A stretch of 64,000 bases of DNA, taken from contig NZ_BSNS01000007.1 of the NCBI RefSeq assembly GCF_030160115.1, positions 607,501 through 671,500 on the forward strand, read 5' to 3'. The notes below the pieces were generated by a model. The model had not been told where the DNA came from. It ran no database searches and worked only from the letters and a program-made list of their open reading frames with translations. The DNA is from Devosia nitrariae. GTDB taxonomy: Bacteria > Pseudomonadota > Alphaproteobacteria > Rhizobiales > Devosiaceae. Shown one piece after another: positions 45,693 through 54,542 of the stretch. The translations under genes and the position numbers were made by a program. Position 1 is the stretch's first letter. Every line of letters starts with the position of its first letter.

Positions 45693-46097
45693 ATGTCGCA
45701 TTTTGCCCTCAACTGGCTTGCCGTGATCCTGGCGACCGTCGTCAGCATGGCACTCGGCTTCGGCTGGTACGTGGGGCTGTCCAAGCAGTGGCTCGCCGCC
45801 AGCGGCCGCAAGGCCGAAGATATCGACCCGAAGGACGTTACGCCGTTCATCTGGTCGGCGGTCGTGCAGTTCGTCATGGCCTACTTCATTGCACTCCTGA
45901 CCCCGGTTCTGACCGGAGAGACGACCATCGGCAACGGGCTGCTGGTGGCCGCTCACATGTGGTTCGGGTTCATCCTGACCTCGATGATCATGAACCACCG
46001 CTATCAGGGCCGGCCCTGGTCACTGACCGCCATAGACGGCGGATACCTGCTCTGCGCTCTGCTGCTGCAGGGCATCGTCATCGGGGTGTTCGGCTAA
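45693..46097 (+). CDS. DUF1761 membrane protein
   Basis: A 134-residue membrane protein with four helices (LNWLAVILATVVSMALGFGWYVGL; FIWSAVVQFVMAYFIALLTPVL; AAHMWFGFILTSMIMNHRYQG; GGYLLCALLLQGIVIGVFG), matching DUF1761. GAGGGGG precedes the ATG. Function is unknown. Confidence 0.85.
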   Translation: MSHFALNWLAVILATVVSMALGFGWYVGLSKQWLAASGRKAEDIDPKDVTPFIWSAVVQFVMAYFIALLTPVLTGETTIGNGLLVAAHMWFGFILTSMIMNHRYQGRPWSLTAIDGGYLLCALLLQGIVIGVFG

Positions 46098-46119
46098 AGT
46101 CGGCCCGCGAACGGGTGGC

Positions 46120-46449
46120 TCAACGCCCGTTCGCTTCGATCCAAGGGGCGAGCGCTTCAGCAAGCGCCGATCCATCGCCCGCGACGGCCAATGTCTTGAT
46201 CCGCGCCGTTTCGCCGCCGGCGACGGTCACGGTCGATTTCGGCACGCCGAGGCCCTTGGCAACAAGTGCGACAACGGCCGCATTGGCGCGGCCTTTGTCG
46301 GCAACGGCCTTCACCCGCACCCGCAGCACCGCCTGCCCGTCATCGCGTACCTCGGCGCCCTCGATGGCGTCCCGCCCGGCATTGGGCGTGACGCGAACGA
46401 AAAGGCTGAGCCCGTTGGGGCTGAGCCTGTAGCACTTCGGCGTGGTCAC
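46120..46449 (-). CDS. DUF167 (YggU) family protein
   Basis: A 109-residue YggU-fold protein (LFVRVTPNAGRDAIEG; AVLRVRVKAVADKGRANAAVV; KSTVTVAGGETARIKTLAV). Function unknown, but it is conserved next to yggT in proteobacteria. It follows yggT with 5 bases between. Confidence 0.92.
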   Translation of the reverse strand: MTTPKCYRLSPNGLSLFVRVTPNAGRDAIEGAEVRDDGQAVLRVRVKAVADKGRANAAVVALVAKGLGVPKSTVTVAGGETARIKTLAVAGDGSALAEALAPWIEANGR

Positions 46450-46454
46450 TTGCC

Positions 46455-46745
46455 TCAGAAGACGTTGGGATAGATGTAGTAGATGATCACCCGCTCAACG
46501 AAGAAGATGATGAGGAACAGGATGATCGGCGAGATGTCGAGGCCGGAAAAGTTCGGCATCACGTTGCGGATCGGCCGCAGCACCGGTTCCGTCAACTGGT
46601 TGAGGATGCGCCAGACCGCAGCCACGAACTGGTTGCGCGTGTTGATCACGTTGAACGAGATCAGCCAGCTCATGATGATCATGGCGAGGACCACCCACCA
46701 GTAGATCTGCAGGATCACGAGAATGACTTCGAGTACGGCGCGCAT
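46455..46745 (-). CDS. YggT family membrane protein
   Basis: A 96-residue integral membrane protein with two-to-three helices (LEVILVILQIYWWVVLAMIIMSWL; RNVMPNFSGLDISPIILFLIIFFVERVIIYY). YggT proteins are linked to osmotic shock or cell-division membrane assembly in other bacteria. First gene of the yggT-yggU pair. Confidence 0.92.
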   Translation of the reverse strand: MRAVLEVILVILQIYWWVVLAMIIMSWLISFNVINTRNQFVAAVWRILNQLTEPVLRPIRNVMPNFSGLDISPIILFLIIFFVERVIIYYIYPNVF

Positions 46746-47027
46746 AGTCGTCTCCGGATTGGCGTTCGCAGTTATCTAATGGCTGCAATCGCTTGCGGCA
46801 AGGCCGCTGAAAAAGCCGAGCCCCGCGCGCGAGGTCGGGCGGCGGGGCTCGATGACTGACATCCGGTACGCACAACAAGTTTCCGGATAACCGACCAACT
46901 GCAGGAACCGTGCCACGAGCGTCAGGCCCGGAAATACTGGCCGACTGCACGGTTACGAGTTGTAAACCTTCGCGTTTTGCAACGAAGCGACTTGCAGGAT
47001 GCAAGTCGGATCCCATTTTGCGAATGC
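46746..47027 (-). other. 282-bp structured intergenic region, possible small RNA
   Basis: Minus strand, 5' to 3': a 9-bp hairpin CGACTTGCA/TGCAAGTCG (46988-47008), then AACCGTGC/GCACGGTT enclosing GGCC/GGCC, then ATCCGG/CCGGAT around 46862-46890, and finally the terminator with TTTTT. Several ordered stems ending in a terminator, between genes on the same strand, suggest a transcript of roughly 150-180 nt. I could not match it to a known RNA family. Confidence 0.4.
46813..46855 (-). terminator. Rho-independent terminator in the yggT-dedA gap
   Basis: On the minus strand CGAGCCCCGC (46846-46855 end) pairs with GCGGGGCTCG across a 15-base loop and is followed by GCTTTTTC. It is about 170 bp past the dedA stop, so it may end either a long dedA transcript or a separate small RNA. 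Confidence 0.7.
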
Positions 47028-47636
47028 CTATCCGATGTCCTTGATCGGCTTCCAGGTCACGAACCGATAGATGTAGATAAGGACGGCGAGGACGACGATG
47101 GCGGTCGAAACCGGATCGACCCAGCCTTCGACGCTCTCGTAGTTCTCGTGGAGGACGAAGCCGGCCGTGGTCAATATGCCGGTCCAGATGAGCGTCCCCG
47201 CCGTCGAGATGGCCAGGAATCTGGACAACGGCATGGCCGCGAGACCCGCCGGCACCGAGATCAGCGTGCGGATGGCGGGGATGAGGCGCCCGACAAAGAC
47301 GGCGAGCGGCCCGTAGCGCTCGAACCAGCGCGCCGCCATGTCGATGTCGTCTTCCTGGATGGTGGCGACGCGCCCCAACCTGTTGCAGAGCCGCGTGAAC
47401 CGATCGAGCCCCAGGAGTCGCGCCGCCGCGTACCAGGCCGAGGTGCCGGCCAGCGAACCGATCGTGCCGGCGATGAGCACGCCGGCGACACTGAGATCGC
47501 CGCGCGCCGCCACATAGCCGGCGAACGGCATGATGAGCTCGGACGGAATGGGCGGGAAGACGTTCTCGGCCACCATCAGGAGGAAGATGCCGGGATACCC
47601 CCACTGGACGATGACGTCGATGATCCACTCGCTCAT
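47028..47636 (-). CDS. DedA family membrane protein
   Basis: A 202-residue DedA/SNARE-associated family protein. It has an N-terminal helix (WGYPGIFLLMVAENVFPPIPSELIMPFAG, with the family ENxxPPIPSE motif), FGRLIPAIRTLISVPAGLAAM-like FVGRLIPAIRTLISVPAG and C-terminal helices. DedA proteins take part in membrane lipid or undecaprenyl-phosphate transport and support envelope homeostasis. GGAGGA stands 3 bases before the ATG at 47636. Confidence 0.93.
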   Translation of the reverse strand: MSEWIIDVIVQWGYPGIFLLMVAENVFPPIPSELIMPFAGYVAARGDLSVAGVLIAGTIGSLAGTSAWYAAARLLGLDRFTRLCNRLGRVATIQEDDIDMAARWFERYGPLAVFVGRLIPAIRTLISVPAGLAAMPLSRFLAISTAGTLIWTGILTTAGFVLHENYESVEGWVDPVSTAIVVLAVLIYIYRFVTWKPIKDIG

Positions 47637-47663
47637 GGCGTCCTCCCGCAGAGCTGATATCGG

Positions 47664-49478
47664 TTAGCCGGCCTTGGCCGCCCGCATCTGCTTCTTGCGC
47701 TCGTTGGGATCGAGGAAGATCTTGCGCAGGCGGATCGATTTGGGCGTCACCTCCACATACTCGTCGTCGGCGATGTAGCCGAGCGACTGCTCGAGCGAGA
47801 GCTTTTTGGGAGTAGTCAGCCGCACCGCCTCGTCCTTGCTGGTGGTGCGGATGTTGGTCAGCTGCTTGCCCTTGACCGGATTGACCTCGAGGTCGTTATC
47901 GCGGGTGTGCTCGCCGATGATCATGCCCTCATAGACGTCGACGCCGGCATCGATCAGCATCGGGCCGCGCTCCTCCAGGTTCCACAGGGCATAGGCGACG
48001 GCCTGTCCGTTGGAGTTGGAGATGAGGACGCCCGTACGCCGGCCCGGCAGCGGGCCCTTGTGTGGCTCGTAGGCGTGGAAGAGGCGGTTGAAGATCGCCG
48101 TTCCGCGCGTGTCCGAGAGAAGCTCGGGCTGGTAGCCGATGAGCGAGCGCGTGGGGACCAGCAGCCGCAGCCGCGTCCGCCCGGTGCCCGAGGGGCGCAT
48201 CTCGACGAGCTCGCCCCGGCGCTCGGAGAGCTTCTGCACCACCGCGCCGGTGAACTCGTCGTCGACGTCGATGATCACTTCCTCGATGGGCTCAAGTGTC
48301 TGCCCGTTTTCCTGCTTGAACAGCACGCGCGGACGCCCGACGGTCAATTCGAACCCCTCACGCCGCATGGTCTCGATGAGGACGGCAAGCTGCAGTTCGC
48401 CGCGCCCGGCGACCTCGAACGAATCGTTGTCGTGGCCGCGGGTGATCTTGATGGCAACGTTGCCTTCGGCCTCACGCATCAGCCGATCATAGATGACACG
48501 CGACTGCACCTTGTCGCCTTCACGGCCGGCAAGCGGTCCGTCGTTGATGCGGAAGGTCATGGAGAGCGTCGGCGGATCGATCGGGCGCGCCGGCAGCGGC
48601 TCGCTCACAGAAGGAACCGCGATTGTATCGGCGACAGTCGTCGTTTCGAGGCCGGCAATGGTGACGATGTCGCCAGCTTCACCGACGTCGATGGGCTGCC
48701 GCTCGAGGCCGCGGAAGGCCAGCACCTTGGAGACGCGGCCCTTTTCCACTTCCCTGCCGTCACGGCTGAGGGAATGCACGGGGTCGCCGGACTTGACCGC
48801 ACCCGAGAAGATACGACCGGTGAGGATGCGCCCGAGGAAGGGATTGCGCTCGATGGTGGTGACGAGCATTCGGAATTGGCCCTCTTCGACCTTGGGCTCG
48901 GGCACGTGCTCGATCACCTTGTCGAGGAGCGGAGCCATGTCGGCCTTGGGACCGTAGGGCTCGGCGGCCATCCAGCCCTGCTTGGCCGATCCGTAGAGGA
49001 TCGGGAAGTCGAGCTGTTCGGAGGTGGCGTCGAGCGCAACGAAGAGATCGAACACCTCGTCGAGCACCTCGATATGCCGCTCGTCGGGCTTGTCGATCTT
49101 GTTGATGGCAACGATCGGCCGCAGGCCTTGCGCCAGGGCTTTCGACAGCACGAACTTGGTCTGCGGCATCGGGCCCTCGGCCGCATCGACAAGGATGACG
49201 ACGCCGTCGACCATCGACAGGATACGCTCGACTTCGCCGCCGAAATCGGCGTGGCCGGGCGTGTCGACGATGTTGATGCGCGTGTCCTTCCAGACGAGCG
49301 AGGTGACCTTGGCGAGGATGGTGATGCCACGCTCGCGCTCGAGATCGTTGGAATCCATCGCCCGCTCTTCGACGCGCTGGTTGTCGCGGAAGACGCCGGA
49401 CTGCTTTAGAAGGACGTCGATCAGGGTGGTCTTGCCATGGTCGACGTGGGCGATGATGGCGATGTTGCGCAGGCTCAT
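47664..49478 (-). CDS. typA: Translational GTPase TypA/BipA
   Basis: Ribosome-associated GTPase for 50S assembly and stress growth. The 604 residues have G1 AHVDHGKTTLI, DTPGHADFGGEVERIL, NKIDKPDERH, EF-G-like domains and the C-terminal TypA region (PKKLSLEQSLGYIADDEYVEVTP). The start at 49478 (MSLRNIAIIAHVDHGK) is the family one; no clear ribosome site is visible. The 276 bp to the next gene holds only part of a dispersed repeat. Confidence 0.97.
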   Translation of the reverse strand: MSLRNIAIIAHVDHGKTTLIDVLLKQSGVFRDNQRVEERAMDSNDLERERGITILAKVTSLVWKDTRINIVDTPGHADFGGEVERILSMVDGVVILVDAAEGPMPQTKFVLSKALAQGLRPIVAINKIDKPDERHIEVLDEVFDLFVALDATSEQLDFPILYGSAKQGWMAAEPYGPKADMAPLLDKVIEHVPEPKVEEGQFRMLVTTIERNPFLGRILTGRIFSGAVKSGDPVHSLSRDGREVEKGRVSKVLAFRGLERQPIDVGEAGDIVTIAGLETTTVADTIAVPSVSEPLPARPIDPPTLSMTFRINDGPLAGREGDKVQSRVIYDRLMREAEGNVAIKITRGHDNDSFEVAGRGELQLAVLIETMRREGFELTVGRPRVLFKQENGQTLEPIEEVIIDVDDEFTGAVVQKLSERRGELVEMRPSGTGRTRLRLLVPTRSLIGYQPELLSDTRGTAIFNRLFHAYEPHKGPLPGRRTGVLISNSNGQAVAYALWNLEERGPMLIDAGVDVYEGMIIGEHTRDNDLEVNPVKGKQLTNIRTTSKDEAVRLTTPKKLSLEQSLGYIADDEYVEVTPKSIRLRKIFLDPNERKKQMRAAKAG

Positions 49479-49695
49479 GGGGGCTCGATCGTTGGCATAA
49501 TCCGGAAGTGGCCTCACGGGACTGGCGTGAGCCGTCTGCGGCCGGACCATGCATTGAAAAGTCGGGGGCGCCCCGCCGCCCCTATCGGGACACATGGCGC
49601 AGTTGGCTGCCAGATAATACAGACCGGGCCGCGAAACAAGCCGGGCTTTGCGCAAGGGTGGGTTGCGGACGGCACGGATGCCGCCCGCAACCGGA

Positions 49696-49740
49696 GCGTT
49701 TTCAACAAAAGTGGGTAGCACTTTTGTGGTTCGAAAGCGC
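49696..49740. repeat. Dispersed palindromic element, copy C (core lost)
   Basis: GCGTTTTC (49696-49703) and GAAAGCGC (49733-49740) arms as in copy B enclose CAAAAGTGGGTAGCACTTTTG, itself an inverted repeat, but the CCCGGACTTGATCCGGG core is absent. Confidence 0.6.
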
Positions 49741-49754
49741 GACCATACCACCAG

Positions 49755-50138
49755 CTATTTCAAGGATCGTGGCTTGTTCTCGGCCTGCCAGAGGCCAAGG
49801 CCGAAGCCATCCGGATCCAGAAAGTCCGCACTCCAGCCGCCGGGCGCCTCCGAGACCGGCGTGACGATGGTCACACCCTTGGCAGCAAGGGATTCAACGA
49901 TATCGTCGATGCCGCCGTCCGAAACCTCGAAGACGACAGCCGGCGTATCGCCGCGCTTGCCCTCCATCTCGAAGAATACCATTTCGAGCCCGTCCTCGAG
50001 CTTACCCGAGAGCCAGAAAGGCTCCGCACCCTCCTGCCGCTCGAGGGTGAGGCCAAGGGTTTCATTGTAGAAGCGTTCCGTGCGCGCGATGTCGGCGACG
50101 TAGAAGACGATGCTGGCGCGGCGAGGTCTGAAGGTCAT
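49755..50138 (-). CDS. Glyoxalase/bleomycin resistance (VOC) protein
   Basis: A 127-residue VOC-fold protein (VFYVADIARTERFYNETLGLTLER; AVVFEVSDGGIDDIVESLAAKGV; ADFLDPDGFGLGLWQAE). Metal-binding residues of glyoxalases are not all present. It overlaps the upstream sigma-factor gene by 4 bases (ATGA), so the two are coupled, an unusual pairing. Confidence 0.9.
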   Translation of the reverse strand: MTFRPRRASIVFYVADIARTERFYNETLGLTLERQEGAEPFWLSGKLEDGLEMVFFEMEGKRGDTPAVVFEVSDGGIDDIVESLAAKGVTIVTPVSEAPGGWSADFLDPDGFGLGLWQAENKPRSLK

Positions 50139-50776
50139 GGGTGTTTCCCTTTTGCTGTTGCATCCTGTTGTTGCCGCGGCCCGTCGTTTCGTGAGCGCGT
50201 TACGACGAAAAGATGCCCATCGGGATCATGGGCGGCGAAAATGCCGCCCTGGCGCTTGAGCTCCGGCAGCAGGCAATTGCGGATGCGCCCGTATGCGAGA
50301 TCGAGGTTGAGCCCCGGCAGCCCCGAGGGCATCTCCATACCTCGAACCCTGAGGATGCGCCTGAGCTTCGAAATGCGCTGGCGCAGCGCATCCTCCTTGA
50401 GGTCGAGGAGGTAGGCGATCTCGCGCCGGTTGTGTCCGGAAAGGGCGAGCGCAGCCACGGACTTGAGCGTGCGCGGCAGCTCCTCGATGACATGCTGGAC
50501 GTCGATCGGTGCAGGCGTCGGCTCGGCCGCATCGTTGGAAAACGCCCACCAGGTGGCGTCCCGTCGCCGACGGCGGCCGGCGCTGCGTGCCGTCACCCTC
50601 GCCCGATTGCGGATGACGCCCGCGATCCATTTGAAATTGCCCGCCTCGGTGAAGTCGCTCCGGCCCAGTCGCACCGCCTCGACCAGCGCATCCTGCACCA
50701 GGTCGTCGGCCTCGTCCGGTCGGCGCGACCAGCGCTGTGCAATTGATCTCAAACGGGAATAGTGCTGCGGCCGCAT
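50135..50776 (-). CDS. ECF-like sigma factor with C-terminal extension
   Basis: A ~213-residue sigma-70 family protein. Region 2 is RSIAQRWSRRPDEADDLVQDALVEAVRLGR; a basic linker RSAGRRRRRDATWW follows; region 4 is HVIEELPRTLKSVAALALSGHNRREIAYLLDLKEDALRQRISKLRRIL. The last ~65 residues (AYGRIRNCLLPELKRQGGIFAAHDPDGHLFVV) are not a usual ECF tail. ATG 50776 has AGGAGG 11 bases upstream; 50812 is an alternative. No anti-sigma gene is adjacent. Confidence 0.75.
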   Translation of the reverse strand: MRPQHYSRLRSIAQRWSRRPDEADDLVQDALVEAVRLGRSDFTEAGNFKWIAGVIRNRARVTARSAGRRRRRDATWWAFSNDAAEPTPAPIDVQHVIEELPRTLKSVAALALSGHNRREIAYLLDLKEDALRQRISKLRRILRVRGMEMPSGLPGLNLDLAYGRIRNCLLPELKRQGGIFAAHDPDGHLFVVTRSRNDGPRQQQDATAKGKHP

Positions 50777-50840
50777 GAACGATGGCGCCTCCTGTAATTG
50801 CGCTGAGATCATGGTCTCGCGCGCGGCCGGCGTCGAGGTG

Positions 50841-52970
50841 TCAAGAGGCCCGCTTGATGACGGTCAGCTTCTTCGACTGGTCGGAACTCAGGAGCTTTTC
50901 GAGCGCGTCCGGGATCAACGGCGGCGAGAACAGGAAACCTTGCACCTCGTCGCATCCATTGGCCCGCATCAGCTCGAGCTGCTCCTGCGTCTCGATTCCC
51001 TCGGCCGTCGTCGACATGCCGAGGCTTTGTCCGAGGCCTATGATCGCCGTGATGATGGCGAGGCTATCGCTGCGCTTGGTCAAATCGCGCATGAACGACC
51101 GGTCGATCTTGATCTTGTCGAAGGGGAACGAGCGCAGGTACGACAGCGAGGAGTAGCCCGTGCCGAAATCGTCCATGGAGATTCTCACACCCAGCTTTCG
51201 CAGCGCGTGGAGCGTCTTGAGGATCTGCTCGTTCTCGGCGAGCAGCAGGCTCTCGGTAATCTCGAGTTCGAGGCGGGTCGGCACCAGCCCCGCATCGGTC
51301 AGAGCCGATTCGACGAGCGCCACCAGGTCCCGGTGGCGGAACTGGATAGGCGAGAGGTTGACGGCAATACGCACATCGCCTGGCCAGCCGGCCGCTGCCT
51401 TGCAGGCCTCGCGCAGGACCCATTCACCGATGGTGACGATCAGGCCGGTCTCCTCGGCCACTGGAATGAACTCGACGGGCGAAATGGTGCGGCCCTCGTG
51501 ATCCCAGCGCAGGAGCGCTTCGACGCAGGTGACGCGGTTCTCGGCGAGCCCCAGGATCGGCTGGTAGACGAGGCGCAGTTCCTCTTTGGCAAGCGCGGCG
51601 CGCAGCCCCGCCTCGATCGCGCGGCGCTGCTGCAGCTCGGCGTCCATGCCCGGTTCGAAGAAATGGTAGGTCGATCGCCCGTCGGACTTGGCCTTATAGA
51701 GGGCAAGATCGGCGTTCTTGATGAGGGTGTCGGTCTTGTCGCCGTCGGTCGGCGCAATGGCGATGCCGACCGAAACCCCGATATCGATCTGATGGCTGCC
51801 GATCTTGAACGGCGCGGCGATGGCCTTGATGATCCGGTCGGCGACCTTGCCTGCGTCCGCCTCGGTCGCGATCGGGCGCAGCAGCAGGGCGAACTCGTCG
51901 CCACCGAGGCGCGCCAGGACGTCCGATTCGCGTGTCGTGCCCCAGAGCCTGACCGCCGCCTGCTTGATGAGTTCGTCGCCCACCGCATGACCAAGCGTGT
52001 CGTTGACCGTTTTGAAGTGGTCGAGGTCGATATAGAGGACGGCGGCCTTTTCGCCGCGCTTGAGGCCGTCCTCGACCCCTGCCATTTCCTCGAGGAACTG
52101 GATGCGGTTGGGCAAGTCGGTCAGGGCGTCGTGCCGGGCCAGGTGCCGGATGCGCGCCTCGTTCTGGCGCTGCTCGGTGATGTCCTCGTGCGTCGACACC
52201 CAGCCACCATCCTTCATTGGATGATGCTGCATCATGATGATACGGCCGTCGAGCTCGTGGATGTTCTTGCCGTATTCGCGCCGCGCGATCACCTCGCGCC
52301 GCCAGGCTATGTATTCCTCCTTGCTGCCGCCGGTCGACATGCCGAGGTCGAAGAGGTGGGCAAGGATGTCCTCGAGCAGCGTGCCGGGCTTTATGAGGTG
52401 CTCGGGCAGGTTGTAGATCTTGGCATAGGGCTGGTTGCAGATGACGAGCCGACCCTTGGGATCGAACATGCACAGGCCCTGCGAGATGTTGTTGACCGCA
52501 GCGTCGAGCCTGATGTTCTGCCGTTCGAGCTGGAGCTTGCGCTTCTGGACGATCTCTTCACGGGCGATCTCGTCGGTCACGTCCTCATGGGTGACCACCC
52601 AGCCGAGCGCCGGCGAATAGACATTCGCGGTCTCGATAGTGCGCCCGCCATTGACGAGCTCCCGGCTCTTGTGGCGCGCGCCGCCGCGATTGGCGAGGAG
52701 CTCGGCCGAATAGGCCTCATAGAATTCCTCGGGCGTCTCTCCCGGATGGTTACCCAGCCGGTGGGACAGCGCCACCACCTCCTCGAGCGTCATGCCACGG
52801 CGGACGGCCTCGGCCGGAAATCCGTACATGTCGCGGTAGTGCTTGTTCCACATCACCAGGCGGAACTGCGGGCTCCACACGCAAAAGCCATAGGGGATGT
52901 TCTCGAGCGCCGCATCAAGGAGCAGCGCCTCGGCCATCTCGCTAAGGCTTCCGGTGTCTTCGGTCAGCAC
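50841..52970 (-). CDS. PAS-GGDEF-EAL c-di-GMP turnover protein
   Basis: A 709-residue soluble protein with two PAS-type domains (NIPYGFCVWSPQFRLVMWNKHY; NISQGLCMFDPKGRLVICN), GGDEF (ARLGGDEFALL) and EAL (CVEALLRWDHEG; NLSPIQFR; EITESLLL; DDFGTGYSSLSYL; TAEGIETQEQ). The RESD motif five residues before GGDEF is a full RxxD inhibitory site, so synthesis is probably product-inhibited. A TTAA-N7-TTAA box lies 50 bp upstream of the start. Confidence 0.94.
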   Translation of the reverse strand: MLTEDTGSLSEMAEALLLDAALENIPYGFCVWSPQFRLVMWNKHYRDMYGFPAEAVRRGMTLEEVVALSHRLGNHPGETPEEFYEAYSAELLANRGGARHKSRELVNGGRTIETANVYSPALGWVVTHEDVTDEIAREEIVQKRKLQLERQNIRLDAAVNNISQGLCMFDPKGRLVICNQPYAKIYNLPEHLIKPGTLLEDILAHLFDLGMSTGGSKEEYIAWRREVIARREYGKNIHELDGRIIMMQHHPMKDGGWVSTHEDITEQRQNEARIRHLARHDALTDLPNRIQFLEEMAGVEDGLKRGEKAAVLYIDLDHFKTVNDTLGHAVGDELIKQAAVRLWGTTRESDVLARLGGDEFALLLRPIATEADAGKVADRIIKAIAAPFKIGSHQIDIGVSVGIAIAPTDGDKTDTLIKNADLALYKAKSDGRSTYHFFEPGMDAELQQRRAIEAGLRAALAKEELRLVYQPILGLAENRVTCVEALLRWDHEGRTISPVEFIPVAEETGLIVTIGEWVLREACKAAAGWPGDVRIAVNLSPIQFRHRDLVALVESALTDAGLVPTRLELEITESLLLAENEQILKTLHALRKLGVRISMDDFGTGYSSLSYLRSFPFDKIKIDRSFMRDLTKRSDSLAIITAIIGLGQSLGMSTTAEGIETQEQLELMRANGCDEVQGFLFSPPLIPDALEKLLSSDQSKKLTVIKRAS

Positions 52971-53019
52971 CCTGTTTCAACTCCGCTTGGCGCTTTGCGG
53001 CAAAGTTATGGTGGGGAAC

Positions 53020-53034
53020 TTAATGTCACCTTAA
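53020..53034 (-). promoter_or_regulatory. CtrA-like binding box
   Basis: TTAA-TGTCACC-TTAA exactly fits the CtrA consensus half-sites TTAA-N7-TTAA. It lies 50 bp upstream of the PAS-GGDEF-EAL start at 52970, where a CtrA box would sit near the promoter. The site is seen; CtrA control is inference. Confidence 0.5.
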
Positions 53035-53187
53035 GCGCCAAATGCGGAAAAACAATTGGTATTCTTGGGTTTACCGGTCGTGCATGGTGTCGCTCGATTA
53101 GGGCGGATGCAAACTCCCGCGCACAACAAAGGTGTGAAGCGCGATTTGAGTGCATCAAATCGCGCACACCCGGCGGCACCCGCCTCG

Positions 53188-54411
53188 TCAACGCCCGGCG
53201 CGCTTGTTGCGCGCGGCCCAGGTCTTGAGGCGCAGGCCCGAAAGCTTGATGAAGCCTTCGGCGTCGTGATGGTCGTAGGTACCCGATCCTTCCTCGAAGG
53301 TGACGAGATCCTCCGAATAGAGCGAATAGGGCGAGGTGCGCGCGACGAGGTTGGCCGATCCCTTGTAGAGCTTGATAGTCACCTCGCCGGAAACGAATTC
53401 CTGGCTCTTGTCGATCAGGGCCTGCAGCATTTCGCGTTCGGGCGAATACCAGAAGCCGTTGTAGATGAGCTCGGCATAGCGCGGCATGATCTCGTCCTTG
53501 AGATGGGCCGCGCCCCGGTCGAGGGTAATCGATTCGATGCCGCGATGGGCAACGAGGAGGATCGTACCGCCCGGCGTTTCATAGATGCCGCGCGATTTCA
53601 TGCCGACGAACCGGTTTTCGACGAGGTCGAGCCGGCCGACGCCGTGCCGGCCGCCCAGTTCGTTGAGCTTCGTCAGCAGCTCCGCGGGTGAAAGCGTTTC
53701 GCCGTTGATCGAGACCGCATCGCCCTTCTCGAAACCGATGATGACGATCTCGGGCTGATCGGGCGCCTGCTCGGGGTCGGTCGTGCGCTGGTACACGTAG
53801 TCCGGTGCCGGCTGGCCCGGATCCTCGAGCACCTTGCCTTCCGAGGAGGTGTGGAGGAGATTGGCATCGACCGAGAACGGCGCCTCGCCCCGCTTGTCCC
53901 TGGGCACGGGGATCTGGTTCTTTTCGGCGTATTCGATGAGCTTGGTGCGGCTTTGCAGGTCCCATTCGCGCCAGGGCGCGATGACCCGGATCGAAGGGTT
54001 GAGCGCATAGGCGGTCAGCTCGAAACGTACCTGGTCGTTACCCTTGCCGGTCGCGCCATGGGCGATGGCGTCGGCCCCCACTTCCTCGGCGATGTCGACG
54101 AGGTGCTTGGCGATCAGCGGCCGGGCGATGGAGGTGCCGAGCAGATAAACCCCTTCATAGACCGCGTTGGCCCGGAACATCGGGAAGACATAGTCGCGCA
54201 CGAACTCCTCGCGCACGTCGACGATGCGGATATCCTTGATTCCAAGCATCTCGGCCTTCTGGCGAGCCGGCTCCAACTCCTCGCCCTGGCCGAGATCTGC
54301 CGTGAAGGTGACGATCTCGCACTGGTAGGTTTCCCGGAGCCATTTGAGGATGATGGAGGTATCGAGCCCGCCCGAATAGGAAAGGACGACCTTCTTGATA
54401 TCTTTCGCCAT
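53188..54411 (-). CDS. argG: Argininosuccinate synthase
   Basis: ATP-dependent ligation of citrulline and aspartate in arginine synthesis. The 407 residues have the ATP motif [38 protein letters not shown], and the [29 protein letters not shown] C-terminal region. The start at 54411 ([15 protein letters not shown]) is standard. Divergent from an Lrp-type regulator. Confidence 0.97.
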   Translation of the reverse strand: MAKDIKKVVLSYSGGLDTSIILKWLRETYQCEIVTFTADLGQGEELEPARQKAEMLGIKDIRIVDVREEFVRDYVFPMFRANAVYEGVYLLGTSIARPLIAKHLVDIAEEVGADAIAHGATGKGNDQVRFELTAYALNPSIRVIAPWREWDLQSRTKLIEYAEKNQIPVPRDKRGEAPFSVDANLLHTSSEGKVLEDPGQPAPDYVYQRTTDPEQAPDQPEIVIIGFEKGDAVSINGETLSPAELLTKLNELGGRHGVGRLDLVENRFVGMKSRGIYETPGGTILLVAHRGIESITLDRGAAHLKDEIMPRYAELIYNGFWYSPEREMLQALIDKSQEFVSGEVTIKLYKGSANLVARTSPYSLYSEDLVTFEEGSGTYDHHDAEGFIKLSGLRLKTWAARNKRAGR

Positions 54412-54472
54412 GATTGCGGTATGCTCCCAAATCTGCTTGTTGAAACGATACACCAGCCCAGGCGCAACAATC

Positions 54473-54501
54473 TTGCGACAACGTCACGTTTGGACGATAA
54501 T
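54473..54501 (+). promoter_or_regulatory. Sigma-70-type promoter before Lrp gene
   Basis: TTGCGA (54473-54478), a 17-base spacer, then GATAAT (54496-54501) give a close -35/-10 match to TTGACA/TATAAT. The gene starts at 54543, about 35 bases downstream of the expected start point. The 130-bp gap also serves argG in the other direction. Confidence 0.5.
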
Positions 54502-54542
54502 TTGGCAGGATATGCCACCCCTTGCCGTAAGCGGGACGTGAA

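Noticed and set aside
47907..49409. 500-residue plus-strand ORF opposite typA
   Set aside because: Shadow ORF; no recognisable domain and full overlap with a conserved GTPase.
50775..53228. 817-residue plus-strand ORF opposite PAS-GGDEF-EAL
   Set aside because: Shadow of the reverse-strand gene; the opposite frame has intact GGDEF and EAL motifs.
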